NCBI GenBank assembly: GCA_017421915.1 | Contig: JAFOHG010000009.1 | Location: forward strand, 1 to 62,131 | DNA from: Cellulosilyticum sp. | Lineage (GTDB): Bacteria; Bacillota; Clostridia; Lachnospirales; Cellulosilyticaceae | Reading direction: 5' to 3' | DNA: 62,131 nucleotides | Shown: in pieces, positions 55,382 through 62,131 of the stretch | How the letters are laid out: each line of letters begins with the position of its first letter | Numbering within the stretch: position 1 is the stretch's first letter | The notes under the pieces: model-generated | The model's database searches: none | What the model was told of the DNA's origin: nothing | Seen by the model: only the letters and a program-made list of their open reading frames with translations | Made by a program: the position numbers and the translations under genes

Positions 55382-55426
55382 CTCATTCATTATAATTATT
55401 ATGAATCAAGTAAAAGTCTCCTGTTT

Positions 55427-56236
55427 TTATTCCTTTAAATTTAAAATACAGCCTACAAATATGCCTGTAAAAAGCATTCCTGATAAGGCTATTAAAGCTG
55501 AAACTAATTGTGCAATTAAAGTATGTGGGCTAATATCGCCAAATCCTACCGTCGTAAATGTCACAATCAAATAATAAAAAAGATCTACTGCCGATTCCTT
55601 TGTAAGTCTTTTGGCTTCAATAAAAGGATGTAATCCGCTCTCCACATAAAACTGAATAAATAAAAGTAAAGTATATAAATTAACAATGATGACAACTAAC
55701 CAAGTTAATATACTTTTTAGCTTTAAAGCATTATTATTGATCAAGGATTGTGTTGTTGCTTTATACATACCTCGTCCTAATATAATACTCATCCATTCCA
55801 TATAAATAATTAAAATACTCATTAATAATGCAATCAAACAACTCTCCACCTCTATTGGTTCTTCAATGCGCTTCATATTTAAAAGAATAATCATTGGCAC
55901 CGCTAGTGAAAAGAATAAATTAAGCGTCATCGAGTGAATATACTCTTGTACCCATTCAATAACACTTAATAATAACTTTATTCCCCATACAAAACTTAAA
56001 AAAACAAATATAAATACAACACTGCCTTCTAACATACTTCTGGTCTTAGAACTATAAACAAGACTAATACAAAAAACAATACCTAATTGAAGCAACCCTA
56101 AAATACGATCCTCATGATCTCCTTTTTTCCAATAAGGAATCAAATAAACTAATATATTTTCTAGATTTATAACCCCTAGTTTGATTCTTTTAATACACTG
56201 TATTCCCACTAAAAGAGTTAAAAAATAAAGTAACAT
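55427..56236 (-). CDS. Potassium channel protein (Ion_trans_2 type)
   Basis: About 269 residues. The C-terminal pore module has the selectivity filter TVGFGDISPHT near residue 235 between two membrane helices (WLVVIIVNLYTLLLFIQF and LVSALIALSGMLFTGIFVGC). Before it are four or more hydrophobic segments without an obvious voltage-sensor Arg/Lys ladder. The protein stops right after the last helix, so there is no RCK ligand domain. Two starts are possible. ATG 56236 is nine bases after GAGG; the upstream ATG at 56251 has only AAAGAAA before it. Confidence 0.85.
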   Translation of the reverse strand: MLLYFLTLLVGIQCIKRIKLGVINLENILVYLIPYWKKGDHEDRILGLLQLGIVFCISLVYSSKTRSMLEGSVVFIFVFLSFVWGIKLLLSVIEWVQEYIHSMTLNLFFSLAVPMIILLNMKRIEEPIEVESCLIALLMSILIIYMEWMSIILGRGMYKATTQSLINNNALKLKSILTWLVVIIVNLYTLLLFIQFYVESGLHPFIEAKRLTKESAVDLFYYLIVTFTTVGFGDISPHTLIAQLVSALIALSGMLFTGIFVGCILNLKE

Positions 56237-56355
56237 CCCCTTCACCCTCATTTTCTTTGACTATAGCTTATCCATCACTTTATACTATATTCTCTGAAAA
56301 TATAAAACATGTCATCCTTGAATAACCATTATAAAAATCTCCTTCGAATTACCAT

Positions 56356-56399
56356 AAAAGCCTTACGATCAATCAATCATGATTGTTCGTAAGGCTTTT
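56356..56399 (-). terminator. Terminator of the polyamine gene cluster
   Basis: AAAAGCCTTACGA (56356-56368) pairs with TCGTAAGGCTTTT (56387-56399), and the loop folds further (CAATCA/TGATTG). It lies about 45 bases past the minus-strand gene. Confidence 0.8.
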
Positions 56400-56445
56400 A
56401 CCTACTTAATCTAACTTTATTAGATTATAATCTAATTTTATTTGA

Positions 56446-57603
56446 TTATAATCGTCTCTTAAAGTCTTCATATCCAAAAGATTTAACTACTTGAAGTCCG
56501 CTCTCTTCATTATAAATAGCTATAGAAGGTAAATTAATCCCATTAAAAGTATTATTCTTAACCATAGAGTACATTGCCATATCACAAAATACTAAACGTG
56601 TTCCTTCTTTTAACGGCTCGTCAAAGGAATAGTCCCCTATAATATCACCTGACAAGCAAGTTGCACTGCCTAAACGATAAGTATAAGCTTTTTCATTAGG
56701 CTCTCCTGCACCTATAATATAAGGTTTATAAGGTACTTCCAATACATCTGGCATATGACAAGTTGCTGATGTATCTAATATAGCAATATCTATTCCATTA
56801 TTCATGGTATCTAATACTGTGCTTACAAGATAACCTGCATCAATAGCAACTGCTTCACCTGGCTCTAGATAAACCTCTACATCATATGTTTCTTGAATAT
56901 GTTTGATACAAGAAACAAGCTTTTCAATATCATAGCCTTCTTTTGTAATATGATGCCCTCCACCAAAATTAATCCATTTCATTTGATGCATATAGGGCCC
57001 AAACTTTTCTTCAACTACCTTTAAAATACGCTCTAAGGTATCTGCTCCTTGTTCACACATGGCATGAAAATGTAAACCTTCAATACCTTCCAATGTTTCA
57101 GCTGTACAATCTTTTTGGAAGTTTTCAAGCGTTGTTCCCATACGTGATTTGGGTGCACAAGGATTATATAAATCTTTTTCTACTTCTGCATACTCTGGAT
57201 TGATTCTTATACCACAACTTATGTGTTTAGGATAATCTAAAATACGCTTTTTAAACTTCTCCCACTGCTTAATAGAATTAAAAACAATATGATTGGAATA
57301 TTTCATAATCTCATCAAAATCATCATCCCTATAAGCAGCAGCATAAATATGGACTTCTTTTCCCATTTCCTCATAACCTAATCTCGCCTCGTGTAATGAA
57401 CTTGAAGTGACTCCACTTAAATATTGTCCTACTAATGGAAATGTCTTATAAGTAGAAAAGGCTTTAGTGGCTAAAAGAATCTTTGCTCCTGTACGTTCTT
57501 CTACTGATTTTAAAATCTCTAAGTTTTTTCTTAAAAGCCTTTCATCTACAACATAACAAGGTGAAGGTAGATGACTAAAATCTAAATCCGTTTCATATTT
57601 CAT
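56446..57603 (-). CDS. nspC: Carboxynorspermidine/carboxyspermidine decarboxylase
   Basis: A 385-residue PLP enzyme of the alanine-racemase fold. The cofactor lysine is in ILLATKAFSTYKTF (~45). Other NspC-type blocks are GLHFHAMCEQGAD (~170), WINFGGGHHITKEGYD (~215), YLEPGEAVAIDAG (~248), and the active-site block DTSATCHMPDVLEVPY (~280). It decarboxylates carboxyspermidine (or carboxynorspermidine) to the polyamine. GGAGT precedes the ATG. It lies 11 bases after the dehydrogenase gene, its pathway partner. Confidence 0.94.
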   Translation of the reverse strand: MKYETDLDFSHLPSPCYVVDERLLRKNLEILKSVEERTGAKILLATKAFSTYKTFPLVGQYLSGVTSSSLHEARLGYEEMGKEVHIYAAAYRDDDFDEIMKYSNHIVFNSIKQWEKFKKRILDYPKHISCGIRINPEYAEVEKDLYNPCAPKSRMGTTLENFQKDCTAETLEGIEGLHFHAMCEQGADTLERILKVVEEKFGPYMHQMKWINFGGGHHITKEGYDIEKLVSCIKHIQETYDVEVYLEPGEAVAIDAGYLVSTVLDTMNNGIDIAILDTSATCHMPDVLEVPYKPYIIGAGEPNEKAYTYRLGSATCLSGDIIGDYSFDEPLKEGTRLVFCDMAMYSMVKNNTFNGINLPSIAIYNEESGLQVVKSFGYEDFKRRL

Positions 57604-57614
57604 CTATTTTACTC

Positions 57615-58814
57615 CTAGTCTACTAATTCTGGTGAGAAAGTTTCTTTCCATGGTAAGCCCCATTTATTAAGTGCTTCCATAAATGGATCTGGATTAAATT
57701 CTTCTACATTATAAACACCTGGTTTCTTCCATTCACCTTTCATTAGTAACATGGCTCCAATCATAGCTGGTACACCTGTTGTATAAGAAATAGCTTGTGA
57801 GCCTACTTCTTTATAACATTCTTGATGGTCACATACATTATAAACATAATAGTTAACTGGCTTACCATCTTTAATTCCTTGATAAATACAGCCAATATTT
57901 GTTTTACCTTTTGTTCTTGGTCCAAGAGATGCTGGATCTGGAAGTACTGCTTTTAAGAATTGAAGTGGAATAATTTCTTTGCCTTCATACATAATAGGCT
58001 CAATAGAAGTCATGCCTACATTTTCTAATACTTTAAGATGTGTTAAGTATTTTTCAGAGAAAGTCATAAAGAAACGAATACGTTTAATGCCATTAATATT
58101 AAGTGCAAGAGATTCTAATTCTTCATGATGTAATAAATACATATCTTTCTCACCAATTTCAGGGAAGTTATAAACTCTTTTAATCTCCATTGGCTCAGTT
58201 TCTACCCACTTGCCATTTTCAATGTAACTTCCTTTAGCTGTAACTTCACGAATATTAATTTCTGGATTAAAGTTTGTCGCAAATGGATATCCATGATCAC
58301 CAGCATTAGCATCTAAAATATCAATATAGTGAATTTCATCAAAATAATGTTTTTGTGCATAAGCTGAAAATACTCCTGTTACCCCTGGGTCAAATCCACA
58401 ACCTAAAATCGCTGTAATACCTGCTTCTTCAAACTTTTTACGATATGCCCATTGCCAGCTATATTCAAACTTAGCTGTTTCTGGTGGTTCATAGTTTGCT
58501 GTATCTAAATAATGTGTTTTAGTTGCAAGACAAGCATCCATGATAGTTAAATCTTGATAAGGTAATGCAATATTCATAACGATATCTGGTTTATAATCAT
58601 TAATCAGTGCAATAAGCTCATCTACATTATCTGCATCTACCTGTGCAGTTGTAATTTTTGTTTTACCACCATCAAGTTTTGCTTTAAGTGCATCACATTT
58701 TGATTTTGTTCTACTTGCAATACAGATTTCTTCGAATACCTCTGAGTTTTGGCAACATTTATGTACTACAACACTAGCTACGCCACCTGCCCCAATAATT
58801 AACGCTCTTCCCAT
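57615..58814 (-). CDS. Carboxynorspermidine/carboxyspermidine dehydrogenase (saccharopine dehydrogenase family)
   Basis: A 399-residue protein with an N-terminal Rossmann motif (ALIIGAGGVASVVVHKC) and the family blocks LDTANYEPPE, ILGCGFDPGVTGVFSAYA (~140), LDANAGDHGYPFATNFNPEINIRE and SYTTGVPAMIGAMLL. It reductively condenses aspartate semialdehyde with putrescine (or diaminopropane), giving the substrate of NspC. GGAGGCAGGAAA precedes the ATG. A perfect 18-base palindrome lies about 40 bases upstream. The donor aspartate semialdehyde comes from the threonine pathway, also present here. Confidence 0.92.
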   Translation of the reverse strand: MGRALIIGAGGVASVVVHKCCQNSEVFEEICIASRTKSKCDALKAKLDGGKTKITTAQVDADNVDELIALINDYKPDIVMNIALPYQDLTIMDACLATKTHYLDTANYEPPETAKFEYSWQWAYRKKFEEAGITAILGCGFDPGVTGVFSAYAQKHYFDEIHYIDILDANAGDHGYPFATNFNPEINIREVTAKGSYIENGKWVETEPMEIKRVYNFPEIGEKDMYLLHHEELESLALNINGIKRIRFFMTFSEKYLTHLKVLENVGMTSIEPIMYEGKEIIPLQFLKAVLPDPASLGPRTKGKTNIGCIYQGIKDGKPVNYYVYNVCDHQECYKEVGSQAISYTTGVPAMIGAMLLMKGEWKKPGVYNVEEFNPDPFMEALNKWGLPWKETFSPELVD

Positions 58815-58849
58815 TTATTTTCCTGCCTCCTTAAATTTTCAATTTAATA

Positions 58850-58867
58850 ATTTGTATCGATACAAAT
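58850..58867. promoter_or_regulatory. 18-bp perfect palindrome, candidate operator
   Basis: ATTTGTATCGATACAAAT is its own reverse complement. It sits between speE and the carboxyspermidine dehydrogenase gene, 36 bases upstream of the latter's start, where a promoter would lie. Too short and lacking a U-tract, it is not a terminator. No regulator gene in the window obviously recognises it. Confidence 0.55.
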
Positions 58868-58968
58868 ATCTTATTTTTAGATTAAGCTACTTATCTCATC
58901 TTCTCTTTTCTGTTGACCTAATCTTAACTTTAACAGCATTAAGCCATATACTTTTTTGTAGGTTATGA

Positions 58969-59817
58969 CTATGCTTTCATCAATAATTTTTTGACATAGT
59001 TAGGTAATGCAAAACTTCCTTTATGTACATCTGCATTATAATACTGTGTCTTGATGTCTAACGCCATCCACCTATCCTCATCTAAATCTTTAATAGGGTC
59101 ATATACTTTAGATGCAAACCCAAACATCCAATTTCCTGATGGATAAGTTGGAATATGTGCATTATAAAGCTTGATTACAGGGAAATAACCCTCTACACGC
59201 TCATGCGCCTTTTGAAGAGACTGTGCATAAACCTTATAATATGGACTTTCATGCTGATTCACTAATATTCCTTTATCTGTTAGTGCTTTATAGCAATTAC
59301 CATAAAATTCTCTTGTAAATAATCCTTCACCTGGCCCAAATGGATCTGTAGAATCTACAATGATTAAATCATACACATGCTCTATGCGACGTATAAATTT
59401 TAAGCCATCTTCATAATGAATATTTACTCTAGAATCTTCTAAATCACAAGCTGTTTGCTGTAAATGTGTTTTACAAGCCTCTACTACCATTTGATCAATT
59501 TCTACCAAATCAATTTGTTTGATATTAGGATAACGACATAGTTCTCTTACCGCACCACCATCTCCGCCACCTATAACTAAAACACGCTCAATTTCTGGAT
59601 TAGTAGCCATTGGAACATGTACCATCATCTCATGATAAATAAATTCATCTTTTTCTGTTAGCATCATACAACCGTCCAATGCTAAAAAGCGTCCAAATTC
59701 ATAAGATTCCATAATATCAATACGTTGGAATTCACTTTGACTTGAATATAAGTGCTTATCTACTTTAATAGAAAAACGTACATTTTTTGTATGTTCTTCT
59801 GTATACCATAATTCCAC
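58969..59817 (-). CDS. speE: Spermidine synthase family aminopropyltransferase SpeE
   Basis: About 282 residues with MELWYTEEHTKNVRFS at the N-terminus, VLVIGGGDGGAVRELCR (~83), IDLVEIDQMVVEACK (~105), and the DSTDPFGPGEGLFTREFY gate/active-site region (~152). It transfers an aminopropyl group from decarboxylated SAM to putrescine or a relative. The preferred start is the GTG at 59817, six bases after GAGGTG; an upstream GTG at 59826 overlaps that site. It follows the decarboxylase gene by about 13 bases. No speD is visible to supply decarboxylated SAM. Confidence 0.92.
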   Translation of the reverse strand: MELWYTEEHTKNVRFSIKVDKHLYSSQSEFQRIDIMESYEFGRFLALDGCMMLTEKDEFIYHEMMVHVPMATNPEIERVLVIGGGDGGAVRELCRYPNIKQIDLVEIDQMVVEACKTHLQQTACDLEDSRVNIHYEDGLKFIRRIEHVYDLIIVDSTDPFGPGEGLFTREFYGNCYKALTDKGILVNQHESPYYKVYAQSLQKAHERVEGYFPVIKLYNAHIPTYPSGNWMFGFASKVYDPIKDLDEDRWMALDIKTQYYNADVHKGSFALPNYVKKLLMKA

Positions 59818-59830
59818 TATACTCACCTCA

Positions 59831-61282
59831 CTATCTCTTTACAATATTAATATGCTCTATATGAATATCCTCTGTTCCTGTTAAAACACAACCTTTTTTC
59901 TTTGCATAAGCAATATAATCTAAAATCTCCTGAGTAATCTTTTCTCCTGGTGCCAAAATCGGAATGCCTGGTGGATAACACATAACAAACTCACTACAAA
60001 TTTCGCCCACACTCTCTGCCATTAGGACCGATTTCTTATCTGCATAAAAGGCATCTTGTGGTGTCATCTCTACCAAAGGATTAATATATTCATGATCTAG
60101 CATCCCTGTTTGATCTTTTGTATGTAAACGCTTAATTTCAGATAAAGCAGAGATAAGACGTTCAATCGCTAAGTTTTTATCTCCCACTGAGATAATGGCT
60201 AATACATTACCTATATCTCCAAACTCAATTTGAATATCATAGTCATCTCTTAGTAAATCATATACCTCAATCCCTGCAAGCCCAATGTCTCTTGTATGGA
60301 TAGATAGTTTAGTAACATCAAAATCATAAACCGTATCCCCATCAATTAACTCTTTACCAAAGGCATAATAACCACCTATTTTATTAACTTCTTCTCTTGC
60401 ATAATTGGATAAATCCATGACTCTATCAAAAATTTCTTTCCCATGTAATGCAAGGTTTTTACGGGATATATCCAAAGAAGACATCAGTAAATAAGAACCA
60501 CTCGTTGTTTGTGTTAAATTAATAATCTGACGTACATAACCTTCACTCATGTCATTATTGATGAGTAAAAAAGAACTTTGTGTTAATGAGCCGCCTGTCT
60601 TGTGCATACTCACCGCTGCCATATCTGCACCTACACTCATTGCTGAAGCTGGTAAATCTTCATGAAAATAAAAATGCGTTCCGTGTGCCTCGTCGACTAA
60701 CACTAACATCCCATGCTCATGTGCTAGTTTTGTAATCTTTTCAAGTGGTGAACAAATCCCATAATAGGTTGGATTATTGACTAAAACAGCTTTTGCATCT
60801 GGATTCTCTAATATGGCAGACTTAACATCTTCATAAGACATCCCTAATGGAATCCCTAGCTCTTTATTAACACCAGGATTCACATAAACCGGAACAGCGC
60901 CACAAACTACCATTGCATTAATCGCACTACGATGTACATTACGTGGCATAATAATCTTATCTCCTCGCTTACAAGCCGTCATGACCATAGCTTGCACAGC
61001 AGAAGTTGTTCCGCCAATCATAAAAAAAGCATGCTTAGCACCAAAAGCATCTGCTGCCAATTCTTCTGCTTCTTTAATAACAGAAACAGGATGACATAAA
61101 TTGTCTAGAGGTTTCATTGAATTCACATCTATAGAAAGACATTTTTCTCCCAAAAATTGTGTCAGTTCTGCATTTCCTCTCCCTTGTTTATGCCCAGGTA
61201 CGTCAAATGGCACAATTCTCATTTCCTTATATCTTTGCAATGCTTCATAAATGGGCATTTTATCTTGTAATTTTTTATTCAT
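59831..61282 (-). CDS. Orn/Lys/Arg decarboxylase (SpeA-type, PLP fold I)
   Basis: A 483-residue enzyme of the short, fold-I group common in Firmicutes. Visible blocks are VPFDVPGHKQGRGN (~24), FFMIGGTTSAVQAMVMTACKRGDKIIMPRNVHRS (~90), VLVDEAHGTHFYFH (~192), and the PLP lysine in SMHKTGGSLTQSSFL (~225). The C-terminal domain (~380-483) has CYPPGIPILAPGE. B. subtilis SpeA of this type is an arginine decarboxylase, but lysine or ornithine cannot be excluded. It is the first gene of the cluster. GGGG precedes the ATG, and a promoter lies at 61433-61461. Confidence 0.92.
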   Translation of the reverse strand: MNKKLQDKMPIYEALQRYKEMRIVPFDVPGHKQGRGNAELTQFLGEKCLSIDVNSMKPLDNLCHPVSVIKEAEELAADAFGAKHAFFMIGGTTSAVQAMVMTACKRGDKIIMPRNVHRSAINAMVVCGAVPVYVNPGVNKELGIPLGMSYEDVKSAILENPDAKAVLVNNPTYYGICSPLEKITKLAHEHGMLVLVDEAHGTHFYFHEDLPASAMSVGADMAAVSMHKTGGSLTQSSFLLINNDMSEGYVRQIINLTQTTSGSYLLMSSLDISRKNLALHGKEIFDRVMDLSNYAREEVNKIGGYYAFGKELIDGDTVYDFDVTKLSIHTRDIGLAGIEVYDLLRDDYDIQIEFGDIGNVLAIISVGDKNLAIERLISALSEIKRLHTKDQTGMLDHEYINPLVEMTPQDAFYADKKSVLMAESVGEICSEFVMCYPPGIPILAPGEKITQEILDYIAYAKKKGCVLTGTEDIHIEHINIVKR

Positions 61283-61705
61283 TGCATAACCCCTTTACAA
61301 ATTAATAAATGTAAAAATTAGTATATGTAATATTAAAGTATTTGTTTAGTATTAATAGCCCCAAGCTAAAACAAAACCAAAACCTTGATGTTCCTAAGTT
61401 TTACCAAGATATACACCTTAATTTCGTTCAACATTCTACAATATTTTTTTTTAAATTTCAACTCTATTTCTTATTTTATCTAACCATTTTGTTTATTTAT
61501 ATTAAACTTTTTAAGCAGATATAACTACTTTTAAAACAAAACCCATGGTAATATAAAGCTTTTTTAGTTTATTATATTTTTTTAATTTTAAATTATTTCT
61601 TAATTATACTCCTAAATTTATACCTTCTGTACTTTATATTACCATAAGTCTTGATTGCTCCTCTAACTTATTGGAGTTTAACCTTTAATTTCCACTTACA
61701 AAAAT
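61283..61705. other. Intergenic region upstream of the polyamine cluster
   Basis: This stretch of about 420 very AT-rich bases holds the promoter at 61433-61461 and a leader of about 145 bases. It also has a perfect 14-base inverted repeat, ATGGTAATATAAAG (61545-61558) with CTTTATATTACCAT (61632-61645). No gene or known riboswitch was recognised. Confidence 0.5.
61433..61461 (-). promoter_or_regulatory. Sigma-A promoter of the polyamine cluster
   Basis: Minus-strand TTGAAA (61456-61461), a 17-bp spacer containing nine consecutive A, and TAGAAT (61433-61438). Confidence 0.6.
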
Positions 61706-61755
61706 AAAACAAACATTTATTTAAGTACAAGATGACTTCAACAAATGTTTGTTTT
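61706..61755 (-). terminator. Terminator after nadE
   Basis: AAAACAAACATTT (61706-61718) pairs with AAATGTTTGTTTT (61743-61755), with a T-rich tract following on the minus strand. Confidence 0.75.
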
Positions 61756-61767
61756 AAATTGTTCTAT

Positions 61768-62131
61768 TTATACTTCTAACTGATCTACTTCTTGTAGCCA
61801 TAATGTGCTGCAGGCATCACTTGGCATACGCCAGTCCCCTCTTGGCGATAAACAAACGCTACCGATTTTAGGTCCATCTGGTAGACAGCTTCTCTTAAAT
61901 TGTTGTGAGAAGAAACGCCAATAGAATGTTCTTAACCATTTTAAGATTGTTTCATGACTATAAAGCTCATCATTTGCTTCTTCTTTCTTAGCAAAAGCTA
62001 ACTTCGCTAAGAAATAAATCTTGCTTGGACTAAAGCCAAAACGAAGCATGTAATATAAGAAGAAGTCATGTAACTCATAAGGTCCTACTGTATCTTCTGT
62101 TTTTTGTAACATCTCTCCATTTTTACCTAAT
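61768..62131 (-). CDS. nadE: Glutamine-dependent NAD+ synthetase, C-terminal part (runs off the right edge)
   Basis: The last ~120 residues are visible and the frame stays open to base 62131 (the codons before the internal Met read LGKNGE). The segment [18 protein letters not shown], then [20 protein letters not shown] and [15 protein letters not shown], is characteristic of the C-terminus of the glutamine-hydrolysing NadE. It amidates nicotinate adenine dinucleotide to NAD, the last step of the pathway started by nadABC at 28-31 kb. Confidence 0.92.
   Translation of the reverse strand, partial: LGKNGEMLQKTEDTVGPYELHDFFLYYMLRFGFSPSKIYFLAKLAFAKKEEANDELYSHETILKWLRTFYWRFFSQQFKRSCLPDGPKIGSVCLSPRGDWRMPSDACSTLWLQEVDQLEV

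Noticed and set aside
61342-61524. 60-codon plus-strand frame in the polyamine upstream gap
   Set aside because: Composition is that of AT-rich non-coding DNA, and it is antisense to a promoter and leader; no ribosome binding site.

Overview
The window is 62 kb of AT-rich DNA from a low-GC Gram-positive anaerobe, most likely a clostridium of the Lachnospirales. Cellulosilyticum is my best guess, but that is inference from protein style, not from a search. Supporting signs are strong AGGAGG-type ribosome binding sites, sigma-A promoters with 17-bp spacers, cell-wall amidases carrying copper-amine-oxidase-like stalk domains, and SAM-I and FMN riboswitches. No rRNA, tRNA, CRISPR, phage or insertion sequence is visible. 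It looks like ordinary chromosome with a few unusual elements.

Layout. 0.0-7.0 kb: the end of a PAS sensor protein, a Lon-family protease whose ATPase motifs have decayed, a secreted stalk-domain protein, and the tsaE-tsaB-rimI operon (tRNA t6A and ribosomal protein acetylation). 7.1-13.4 kb: the riboflavin transporter ribU under an FMN riboswitch, tex, and an overlapping pair of membrane histidine-kinase-like genes. 13.5-19.1 kb: an ACT-domain regulator, hom, aspartate kinase and thrB, then a cell-wall amidase. 19.3-23.2 kb: a three-gene nucleoside-type ABC transporter on the plus strand behind a structured, terminator-bearing leader. 23.2-31.2 kb: an HD-GYP protein, a YgiQ radical-SAM protein, a CmpB-like membrane protein, a NUDIX hydrolase and nadABC. 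31.3-34.1 kb: metNIQ under a SAM-I riboswitch. 34.1-45.3 kb: a deoxynucleoside kinase, a possible small RNA, and many secreted or envelope proteins (lipoprotein, DUF445, second amidase, M23/LysM/G5 peptidase, SGNH esterase, polysaccharide deacetylase). 45.4-56.3 kb: nitroreductase, CorA, methionine aminopeptidase, DHH phosphoesterase, a probable Mn efflux protein, a two-gene RND pump and a potassium channel. 56.4-62.1 kb: a polyamine cluster (decarboxylase, speE, carboxy(nor)spermidine dehydrogenase and decarboxylase) and the C-terminus of NAD synthetase nadE.

How the genes work together. Aspartate is the hub of several modules. The thr/lys genes make aspartate semialdehyde, which is also the presumed aminopropyl donor for the carboxyspermidine branch. 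NadB uses aspartate for NAD, and NadE finishes that pathway. Methionine import is SAM-controlled, and SAM would also feed the SpeE route.

Best candidates for something new: (1) the overlapping kinase pair at 10.4-13.3 kb. One protein keeps a full ATP-binding domain but has Lys where the phospho-accepting His should be. The other keeps the His box but has lost every nucleotide-binding box. They look like two halves of one obligate heteromeric kinase. (2) The unassigned terminator-bearing leader before the nucleoside transporter. (3) A possible ~295-nt RNA at 34.9-35.2 kb whose promoter shares its -35 box with the divergent kinase gene. (4) A polyamine cluster combining two spermidine routes, with an 18-bp perfect palindrome in front of the second.
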